NCBI GenBank assembly: GCA_023630585.1
Contig: CM042555.1
Location: forward strand, 16,698,001 to 16,762,000
Reading direction: 5' to 3'
DNA: 64,000 bases
Origin: Cranoglanis bouderius
Lineage: Eukaryota > Chordata > Actinopteri > Siluriformes > Cranoglanididae
A program made the translations under genes and the position numbers. The notes beneath the pieces were generated by a model. It did no database searches. It saw only the letters and a program-made list of their open reading frames with translations, and was not told the DNA's origin. Position 1 is the stretch's first letter. Each line of letters begins with the position of its first letter. Below, piece after piece: positions 1-28,372 of the stretch.

Positions 1-18
1 ACTATTTACTAACTTCAT

Positions 19-131
<113 letters not shown>

Positions 132-357
132 ACTTTGTCTAATTTTTCCTGATTATGATATTATGATACTAATTATAGTATATAGTATAGTATAATTAAA
201 TAGAGTATTATTATAGAGTATTTCTGGACATTTAAAAAAAAAATAAATTTCAAGCTTGAAGGTGTCTTGTTTTATTGGCAAATTACTTAACCTTTTATGT
301 TTCAAGTAAGCTAAATTATCTGCCAAATCAACAAGACAACTTCCAGCTTGAAATACG

Positions 358-359
358 TA

Positions 360-431
<72 letters not shown>

Positions 432-433
432 AA
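358..433. repeat. (AAAG)n microsatellite
   Basis: About 18 tandem copies of a purine-rich tetranucleotide, directly visible. Confidence 0.97.
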
Positions 434-705
434 AAGATTGGCTTAATAATGTTATAAAGAAAATGGGAAGTATTAGATAAATCTGCCTATATGCAGGATA
501 TTTTCAACTACGGTGACTGACGTGTTTTAGCAATGAAAACCAAAAATGTAAACAAATAAAATGTAGTTGTTATTACATGTTCTCATAATTATTTAACTGC
601 ATGGTGTTAAGTCATGATTCTTGTTATGGTTATGAAAATTAGATTCAATTATCTGATTTTTTAAAAATTAGATTATATTTATATTTCTTTGGGGAGTGGG
701 GGCAC

Positions 706-1062
706 GGTGGCTTAGTGGCTTAGTGGCTTAGTGGTTAGCACATTTGCCTCACACTTCCAGGGTTGGGGGCGATTCCTGCCCTCTGCACGTGGAGCTTGCA
801 TGTTCTCCCCGTGCTTCGGGGGCCTCCTCCTGGTACTCCGGCTTCCTCCCCCAGTCCAAAGACATGTGTTGTAGGCTGACTGGCCTCTCTAAATTGCTGG
901 TGGTGTATGGGGTGTGTGTGTGTGTGTGATTGTGCCCTGCGATGGCTTGGCACCCCGTCCAGGGTGTCCCCCGCCTTGTGCTCCAAGTCCCCTGGGATAG
1001 GCTCCAGGCTCCCTGCGAACCTGTGTAGGATAAGTGGTACAGAAAATGTATGGCTGGATGGA
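706..1062 (+). mobile_element. tRNA-derived SINE (HE1/Mermaid-like)
   Basis: The 5' part has an A-box-like segment (tagtggttagcac) and a B-box-like segment around 762-777. A conserved core follows that includes the stretch tccaaagacatg, then a (GT)n-interrupted body. Related copies lie at about 11640-11905 (minus), 22556-22745, 32885-33215 and 39870-40215. The triplicated 'cttagtgg' at about 710-735 is a small 5' expansion. It ends about 140 bp before the bmx start codon. Confidence 0.8.
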
Positions 1063-1117
1063 GTGTTTTTTTTTTTTTTTTTAGTGTTCCATGGAGATAT
1101 CATTCCAGATATCATTC

Positions 1118-1121
<4 letters not shown>

Positions 1122-1158
<37 letters not shown>
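1122..1158. repeat. (TG)n microsatellite
   Basis: About 18 TG repeats, 40 bp upstream of the bmx start codon. Confidence 0.95.
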
Positions 1159-1159
<1 letters not shown>

Positions 1160-1197
1160 CAGTGGTGTACGTGTAGTGCTGTGCCAAAGTGGCCCAG

Positions 1198-20899
<19,702 letters not shown>

Positions 20900-21056
20900 T
20901 TACAACTTTATATTGTGTATTTTCCAGAGTACCCATTACAATAATCTCAACAACAACAAAAAAAAAAGGTCTTTCTGCTCTGGTGACACTGCAAACATTG
21001 CTGTAATAACTTGTATTTGTATATTGTTATGATGCAGTAATAATAATATTACTAAT

Positions 21057-21062
21057 AATAAA
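21057..21062 (+). terminator. bmx: Candidate bmx poly(A) signal
   Basis: Canonical AATAAA about 160 nt after the stop codon; a second AATAAA lies at 21143-21148. The position is plausible, but no cleavage site can be shown from sequence. Confidence 0.55.
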
Positions 21063-21383
21063 AATCCTCTTCCTCTGTGTATCATGCACAGTAACACCTG
21101 AATGATTTGTTGATTTATTTTGGAGAAGAAGAGAATAGTCGGAATAAATCAAACCTCAACACTACAGAATGAGTAGCAATATTTGTAGAGACCATACACA
21201 TCTGTTGGGTTTAGTGACATTTCCTGTTCGCTCTAACCAGCTCTGTTCACTAGAATCTCTTTAGTACTCTTAGTACGTCATGTATGTATGGACACATTGT
21301 TGTCTGGTAACGGTGACAGTGGTGTTTGCCTCAATACAAATGGCTGTACTAAGAGCATTTATGTAATTTAATCTAAAGGGGGG

Positions 21384-21473
21384 AAAAAAGGAACTGTTAT
21401 TGTGAGTTAGAATAAAGTAGAATAAATCCTCCATGACCTCAAGCTCTTACTACTTACATCCTTATTTTGTGTA
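21384..21473 (+). repeat. Dispersed repeat, copy 2
   Basis: Direct copy of 19785-19880, lying 250-340 bp upstream of the first IL-1-like start codon. Confidence 0.6.
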
Positions 21474-21663
21474 CCTCTTCTTTCATTCAAGTGTGTTTAC
21501 CTTCTCCCCCTGAGCTCGGCTTCTTCCTGATCTGTAACTAAACATATTGTTTTATGGCCGCTTCTTCCCCCCTGAGGCTTTGTGACACTTCCTTTTTTGT
21601 TTTTGAGCATGCTCTCAACAATATAAGTGTCATTCCTGAAGCCCAACCCACTACCCAATGCTT

Positions 21664-21670
21664 TATAATA
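21664..21670 (+). promoter_or_regulatory. TATA-like element of IL-1-like gene 1
   Basis: TATAATA 60 bp before the start codon. Gene 2 has TATAAAA at the matching position (28308-28314, 65 bp before its ATG). The shared surrounding sequence (cttcctttttt upstream, cccact nearby, agcaacATGG at the start) supports a common duplicated core promoter and a short 5' leader. Confidence 0.5.
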
Positions 21671-21723
21671 CCACAAAATCCCGCACTGCTGCCAGAGTCG
21701 TTACCATCTGCCAAGATAGCAAC

Positions 21724-22431
21724 ATGGAACAGGTATGTCTGTCTGTCTGTCTGTCTGTCAGATTAAGCTGATAAAGGTTATTCCAATGGTTTATGAAAAA
21801 CAAAGCTTTGTCTCACTTGAGTTGACTTCACCTAATTTAAAAAAAAAAGTGTTTTTCTAGGAGAGTTTTCTCAGTGGGGGTGTTGCCTTGCTTCACACTG
21901 TGGTCGATGGCAAGCACTGTTATGAAGTGGATAATGTTTTGACCAGTAAGCCAAGTGATTTTGGCAGGTAATAAAGACCAACACTACACAATTACATAAA
22001 ATTAATTATACGTTTATTGTCGTTTCAGTGTGATCATGTAATTATGTCAAGCAAATGAAGTGTGTCATTTACATTACTGATAAACAATGTAGCATATGGA
22101 ATAATGTCATGGTTTCTGCCTCTTTCATTCTGTAGGAAAGGGGACAAGCTCCTGATGATAAATGATGTCGAAACTCAGCATTTGCCTCCGAAGACATTCG
22201 CCAGGATGCTAAGCTCAGGGTCTCCCCTCCTGGTGAGTAGTTTCTCTCTTTCACACAACACAGCACCGTGGCACACACACTCAGAATGGCCTGTGAATGA
22301 ATCAGGTGTCTGATTGTGTCTCATATTATATCAAAGATTGAATGAGCAGTGATTTGATTTGAATGATTGTTATGAATCAGCTTCCACTGTGTAGAAACAT
22401 TTTCCTGCCTACTAATCCATTACTTACATAT

Positions 22432-22484
<53 letters not shown>

Positions 22485-25400
22485 TTTCAAATTAAGCTAC
22501 TTACTTACTTACTTACTTTTCCATTACATGGAAAAATGAACATATTCTAACATCATATGTGGGTAGTTTCTTCTGGGCACTCTGGTTTCCTCCCCGAGTC
22601 CAAAGACGTGTTGTAGACTGATTGGCATTTCTGAAATTGTCCGTAGTGTATGAATGTGTGTTGGTGTCTGCTGCCTTGTGACCTGAGTTCCCTGGGACAG
22701 GCTCATGGCATCTCTGAGCTTTGTCTTTATTAGAGGAGTTTGGCATAGGTGGTAGGAATGGAGATGAGTGGTGCAGTTCATTGCTTATTGGTTTCTTATT
22801 TGTTGCTGTTCGTGCTGCTTTCAGGTCATCCTGCAGCTTTTTTCAAGTGACTGATGGATTCTCTCTTACCTTCCATGTCTGAGACAATGTTGAGAAATCT
22901 TACATGGCACACTGGTTTGGGGATGATTAGTTGGTTCCATGAACTTTCCACCTGAATATTATCAAACCAGTTGTACTGACAGGGATGTTTAAGGTTTTTG
23001 CTGTGGCTCTGTAGCTTTTTCCATTCGAGTGTTGTTTAATTATGTTGTCCCTGAGACCATTAGGAACTCCTTTACCTGCACCATGAATGCTACTTGAGTG
23101 AAATCTTTCCAACCACTGTATGCTTATGAATACATTAAAAACTTTTTTTTTCTTTCTTTCATAATTACACATACAAAGTCGAACATTATTTGTGTAAATT
23201 TGAAGTGGATGTATGCACTGCTGGAAGTATGTTAAATGACAAAAACTAAAGTGTCTGATTCCTTATTTTCCCTCACTGTATTGTAACAACTTGCTGTTAT
23301 CAAGTCTGTTGAGCATTTCATTTTTTTCTTGTGTTTGCAGAGTATGCACCGGGCAAGTATTGATGAGGCAGAGAAAAAATGCCCAGAGTTTGAAAGCATG
23401 AGACCCTACCACAAGGAAATGACAGTTTTAGACTTCAGTCTGGCCATGGTTAGAGAAACATGTCTGGATAAAAATAAAGAAAATCCACAGGTGCCAGATG
23501 AGGGAGCAGAGAGCGGTGATATGGGAGGCGATTCGGTCACTAACGAGGAAATTCTGCTTGTGTCTATGACTAACACAAGTGTAGCAATTCTGCAAGCAAG
23601 AGGATGCGATGCCCAAAACCCCTGCAGCAGTTGTGGTGGCACAGGGTGCACCATCAGTGATTTTGTTGTGGCCAGTAATCAGAGTAATGTCACATCAGGT
23701 GAGGGCTAAAGCAAAGACTCTTGCAGTCAATTTTTTTGTTGTAGTAAATTGATGACATCCTAACTGTTACTACTATAAGAGAAACAACCAATCACAGCAA
23801 CACTAGACTCCTGTAGCCGCACGACATATGCCACAGCCATTCCACAATTTTGTAAACGTTCTTTAAAACATTCGCTCACACACATTTGGTTAACTCCAGA
23901 ACCACAGGCATGATTGTACATTGTGCTCTACATGCCAAAATGAGATATTTTTTTCCCGTAATATTGAAAAGTAATTCGAGAACATTGTCAGATAAGAAAC
24001 ACATTAACACACCAACACTTATTGAATGTATTGAAATTGTTGAGACCTTTGTGCAACCTTATGCTATACTAATACAGTTTATATACTGTACAGTCAACAC
24101 ATATAAAGCAGAACTAGTAGACTAGTCTTCAAGTGTCAGTATTTGTGTGCATAGTGCTCATCCAGCTTCTGTTTCTTCAGCTTACAGAGAATATATTAGA
24201 AAAAGTTTCGAAAGAGGTCAAGTTTTTATCCAGAGTTTACTGCAAAAAGCCATCTGTCCTGAAAATATCCCCCTTCCAAGAAGAGAACTGTCTTGCATAA
24301 GTAATACCACCACAGGTTAGTACAAAATTCCACAAGGATGCCTAACTAAGCCACAAGGATGCCTAGCTAATGAATATAAGTATAATATATTTGTGCTGTT
24401 GAGTTTCAAAGTCATCCCAAAGGTATTCAGTGAGGTTATGGTCAGGGCTCTGTGATAGCCACTTGCAGGAACAGGTTTGGGCCCTGCCCCTTAGTTCCAG
24501 TAAAGGGGTATTCTTAATGCTACAGCATACAAAGACTTTCTTGTGTCCTTCAAACTATTTGGCAACACTTTGTGGAAGGCCCACAAATGGGTGTGATGGT
24601 CAAGTGTCCACATACTTTTGGTCATACATTGTAAGTTCTAGTAGATGAAAAGTTCAGGGCTTCACAAATCATGCCATAGTAGTGCAAAACTATTCTCATT
24701 CTTAACACTTACTCCAAATTTAAAGCATGCATATTGACTGTCTTTCAGCAAACATCACAATCTACTACTATTTGTCAAATGCACAAGATGATTTTGATAA
24801 AGGTGTTCCTGTTGTTTTGAACTTCAGCGGCTCAACCAACTATCTTAAATGCATGTGTGAGAATGACAGACCAGTTTTGACGGTTGAGGTAAGAAATATT
24901 TCATTCAAGAATACAAAAAAATGCAGTGAAACTAGGAAAACATGCAAAACGTCTTACAAATCCATTATCAAACATGTAAAATACGCAGACAGTTGGGGAG
25001 TACAAATACAGAGGTGGTGTGCATCATGCCTGAGAGCCCATGGGACAAGTGGTGCTGTGGGCACTAGTAGCTCAATTGTTAAGATTTAGGACTACTGTTT
25101 GGAAGATCAGGAGTCTCAGCACCACCAAGCTACTACAACTGCTTAGTTGTATAAATGAGCCAAATGTCCTTTCACTTTTATAAGTCACCCTGGATAAGGT
25201 TGCCTGCCAAATGCCATAAATGTAAAATAGTGGAAGTGTTTATGCTTGTGGGAGTGTGTGGTCAGAAAGCAGTAATTTTGTCAGAAAATATTGCAAGCAG
25301 GTGAAAACAAAAACTGTGAGACTGGTCAACAGTAACAAATTGCTGGGATTAGACAAGTGTCTGTGCAAATAGGCGGTATTAGTCTAGAGTGACGGCGGGA

Positions 25401-26704
25401 TTGGTTAAGAGTGTCTTTTGGATTGGTTGAAAATGTCTGCGAGAATGGGTGGGATTGGTCAAGAGTGTCTGCAGGAGGTGGTGGGACTGGTCAAGAGTGT
25501 CTGCGCCAGTGGGTGGGATTAGTCAGGAGTGTCTGCAGCAATAGGCAGGATTGGTCATAAACAGTCAGCATATACACTCCTAGGAGACTACTATAATTGG
25601 TCAAGAGTGTCTACCGAGGGGGCGGGATTGATCAAGAGTGTCTACAGGAGGTAGCAGGATCGGTCAAGAGTGTCTATGAGAATGGGCAGGATTGGTCAAG
25701 AGTGTCTGCAAGAATGTGTGAGATTGGTCAAGAGTGTCTACAGGAGGTAGTGGGATCGGTCAAGAGTGTCTGCAAGAATGAGCAGGATTGGTCAAGAGTG
25801 TTTGCACAAGTGGATGGGATTATTCAGGAGTGCCTGCAGCAATGGGCAGGATTGGACAAGAGTGTCCACGGAGGTTCGGGATTGATCGAGTGTCTGTGAG
25901 AATGGGCAGGATTGGTCAAAAGTGTCTGCGAGAATGGGTGAGATTGGTCGAGTGTCTGCAGGAGGTAGCGGAATCGGTCAAGAGTGTCTTATTCAGGAGT
26001 GCCTGCAGCAATTGGAAGGATTGGTCAAGAGTGTCCACGGAGGGTGTGGGATTGATCAAGAGTGTCTGTGAGAATAGGCGGGATTAGTCAAAAGTGTCTA
26101 CTGTAATGGGCAAAATTGGTCAAGCATGTCTACTGGAATGGGCAGGATTAGTCATGAGTGTCTGTGGGAGTGGGCAGGTGTCCTTCTGGGTGGCCAGGAG
26201 TGGGATTTTAAAAATGGTCATGCACACACCTCTAGCCTAAATGACAGTGTATAAACATTTTAAGTCATGCTGAATGTCAAGTAATTTTAATTCATCTGAG
26301 GGCCTTCATTAATTCTGAGTCAAGACATAACTGCTGAAGAACCATGAAGGATATATAACAGATTAACTGAAGTCCCGATTATGCCGCATTATAACACAAG
26401 ATTGCATAGACTGAGATCTTGTTATTCACTTAAGAACCTATGGTATACAAAGTTGTGTTGTGTTGGTTTTCTGTTTCAGTGCTGTGACAAAAACAAGCTG
26501 CAGTCTATCTATAAAGATGACCCGAGCACATGGCCTTTTGTCTTCTACCTGAAAACTACAAAGGATGACCACCGTCGCTTTGAGTCGGCCGCTTGCAGTG
26601 GTTGGTTCATCCACACAAAACCTTCTGGCTTGTTGTGCATGGACCAAGGAACAAATTACAGGGAAAGTAACTTCTACATCATCATCCACTTAGGAAACAA
26701 ATAA
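21724..26704 (+). CDS. IL-1 family-like cytokine with PDZ-like N-terminal cassette (gene 1)
   Basis: Exons: 21724-21732, 21861-21967, 22136-22232, 23341-23698, 24181-24315, 24749-24888, 26480-26704 (TAA); 356 residues, all junction phases consistent. Residues 12-74 (exons 2-3) look PDZ-like, including R-K-G-D-K-L-L-M-I-N-D. Residues 72-190 are an acidic pro-region with a Cys-rich C-S-S-C-G-G-T-G-C patch. Residues about 225-356 form an IL-1-type beta-trefoil with P-V-V-L-N-F, L-T-V-E and F-E-S-A-A-C-S-G-W-F-I-H-T (316-328). The last motif matches the IL-1 family signature except Ser for the usual Pro and His for Ser/Cys/Ala. There is no signal peptide, as in IL-1 beta. The expected role is a secreted or alarmin-like ligand of an IL-1 receptor family member (inference). 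It resembles the teleost 'novel IL-1 family member' type more than classical IL-1 beta. Agonist or antagonist activity cannot be told from sequence. Confidence 0.85.
21861..22232 (+). other. PDZ-like two-exon cassette of IL-1-like gene 1
   Basis: Exon 2 (21861-21967) starts in phase 0 and exon 3 (22136-22232) ends in phase 0. The pair can be gained, lost or skipped without shifting the frame. The encoded about 68 residues contain a Gly-Gly-Val start, a Y-E-V-D-N-V strand, G-R-K-G-D-K-L-L-M-I-N-D-V and a helix-like P-K-T-F-A-R-M-L before P-L-L-S-M-H-R. This is the order expected for PDZ strands and the second helix. The fold call is by eye. Confidence 0.6.
22437..22477. repeat. (TA)n microsatellite
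   Basis: About 20 TA units followed by a T tract, in intron 3 of IL-1-like gene 1. Confidence 0.95.
22556..22745 (+). mobile_element. tRNA-derived SINE (HE1/Mermaid-like), partial
   Basis: The core 'ggtttcctccccgagtccaaag' and downstream body match the SINE at 706-1062; the tRNA-like head is absent. It lies in intron 3 of IL-1-like gene 1. Confidence 0.7.
22925..23172 (-). mobile_element. Tc1-like transposase N-terminal fragment
   Basis: On the minus strand the translation contains G-L-R-D-N-I-I-K-Q-H, N-G-K-S-Y-R-A-T-A-K-T-L-N-I-P-V-S-T and K-V-H-G-T. These fit the paired-like HTH of Tc1-like transposases. Only the N-terminus is present, so this is a relic in intron 3 of IL-1-like gene 1. 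Confidence 0.65.
24405..24645 (+). mobile_element. Tc1-like or MITE 3' fragment
   Basis: The segment ends 'gtgtccacatacttttggtcatacattgta', the terminal sequence of a widespread fish Tc1-type element. Upstream it carries the decayed antisense-like transposase remnant 'caaaggtattcagtgaggttatgg'. It lies in intron 5 of IL-1-like gene 1. Confidence 0.6.
25055..25228 (+). mobile_element. Second SINE family, fragment
   Basis: Shares 'ataaatgagcc...', 'ctggataaggttgcctgccaaatg' and a preceding tRNA-like part with the copy at 15672-15833. Confidence 0.6.
25385..26190 (+). repeat. 32-bp minisatellite in intron 6 of IL-1-like gene 1
   Basis: About 25 imperfect tandem units of 32 bp, each built around 'attggtcaagagtgtctgc' plus a G-rich half. 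Units differ by substitutions and a few short indels. Because 32 is not a multiple of three, the array yields long repetitive reading frames (for example 25597-25899 and 25788-26087) that are not genes. Confidence 0.9.
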
Positions 26705-28307
26705 AAACATTTCTTAAATATTTTAACCCCTAAACTCGGGTTGTGGATTTCAGCTACAAGATATTCAAATTTGTAAGAGGTATGAATTCATCATCATCAG
26801 CATAAACACAATGGTGTTGAGTTACCATCTGACATTAATCAATCCAATTATATTTTTCTCTCATTATAATTAATGTCACGCTTGACTTGAAATGTTACTC
26901 ATGCTAGTTATCCCTGATAATTATCCCTGATAATACTCATGATAATTATCAATGCTTTTGTAATTATTATTCACACTAGCATTCTATTAAATTCTCGGAC
27001 ATACTAAGCAATTTTTGGTCACCATTAAATGCCCACTTTTACTCAGAGCTGATGTGCAACTTTTAACTGCTATTGCAGTATTAAGTAAATATGTATCATA
27101 TCACAATTTATTGATTTTAACACATTTTTACGCTTTTTTTTCACATTCATTTTTATAGTAGGTGCTTTCCTTTGCTACATCATCTGCAAAAATATATTGT
27201 GTACAAATTTATTCTGTATTATTTCTGAATGTTTTGGTTAAGAATTAAGAATTTAGTGTTCCAATAATGATTTATGTAAAGTTTATAAATGTTGTTTTTG
27301 TGCTGATGTGCTTAACTGTCTTTTTTTTTATGCTGTTATAGTAGTGCAAACTGTTTTATACCAATATCTATAGTACTACTGAATATTTATATCTATTCAC
27401 ACAATGCATGCTAAAAGTCTATCATCATTTCAATTGGCTAACTCTGCAGTTTGGTAGACATTAATGTTTATTATGACTTTCACACAATAAAAAAAATTAT
27501 AGGTATGTTTGCAGTATTCATCCTTTGTCTGTTCATGTGTACACTTAATTACTGTATTTATTGCTGCTAGATTGTGGTTATCATTTCTTATTAACACCTT
27601 TTTCCTTATTTGTCGGAGGATTTGCCACGTTTACCAGTTAATTAAAATTCCGTTAGCTTACTTTTATTCTTAAGAACTTTGTTTATGGCAACTAATTGAA
27701 CATTCATTTGCCATTACAGTTGACTGCAAATAATAGTAAGGGAAAGGTAGTCCTGGACAGAATTAGTTGTGATAGACAGCATTGCCTATGAGCTCATGCC
27801 AATGACAACATAAGTGGAATTTCATGTAAATAAAAGCACAAAGGAAAACTAATCTGACTTGTTTACCTTAATGTTCCCTTTAACTTTCGCTTCTCTTATT
27901 TCCTTTTTAATTCCTCACTGAGACGTGTGCATTTCTAGACACGTTGTGACCTTATAAGTTTCCTGTTTCTAAACGTGTGATCTGAGGTCCTATGAAATTG
28001 AAATGCTTATTGAACTACCACAAAATTTATAGAAAGCATTGAATAAAAGTACATAAATGGTCTGTGTTGTGAGCACTGAAGAATTAAAAAAAATAATAAA
28101 AACACAACATAATACAACAATAAATCATCTGTAATCTACAGTTGACTCATATATGCTTACATAATTCACCCAGACCTTTCCTGTAACTATGCATGTTACT
28201 TTCTGTCTTCTTGACAGACTTCCTTTTTTTTAATTGTCCCCACAACCAAGTGAAATCAGATCGTATCACATGAATGCTAATACAGAAGCTCAACCCACTG
28301 CTGGCCC
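26705..28307 (+). other. 3' UTR of IL-1-like gene 1 and gap to gene 2
   Basis: AT-rich, no gene. Several ATTTA pentamers occur (for example near 27104, 27206, 27368), as in unstable cytokine mRNAs, but the background is AT-rich so this is weak. An AATAAA lies at 27486-27491; another overlaps the stop codon and is unlikely to be used. Part of this region (about 27050-27125) is similar to DNA after gene 3 (about 51658-51730). Confidence 0.55.
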
Positions 28308-28314
28308 TATAAAA
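28308..28314 (+). promoter_or_regulatory. TATA box of IL-1-like gene 2
   Basis: TATAAAA, 65 bp upstream of the start codon and in the same setting as the element of gene 1. Confidence 0.55.
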
Positions 28315-28372
28315 CCACTAAAACATGCACTGTTCATGGAGCCTTTACAGTCTGTCACCACAGAAGAGCAAC

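Larger units (their letters stand above)
20900..21663 (+). other. bmx 3' UTR and gap to the first cytokine gene
   Basis: Non-coding. It contains the likely bmx poly(A) signals (21057-21062, alternative at 21143-21148) and copy 2 of the dispersed repeat (21384-21473). The bmx stop and the next gene's start codon are only about 820 bp apart. Confidence 0.7.

Noticed and set aside
706..800. tRNA gene
   Set aside because: A- and B-box-like segments belong to a SINE head. There is no cloverleaf with acceptor stem, and the sequence continues into the SINE body.
25597..26087. Long repetitive open frames (about 100 codons each) on +
   Set aside because: They are translations of the 32-bp minisatellite. 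The period in residues equals the repeat read through three frames, and no start context or homology supports coding.
25385..26190. CRISPR-like array
   Set aside because: Units are contiguous without unique spacers and the genome is a vertebrate; it is a minisatellite.
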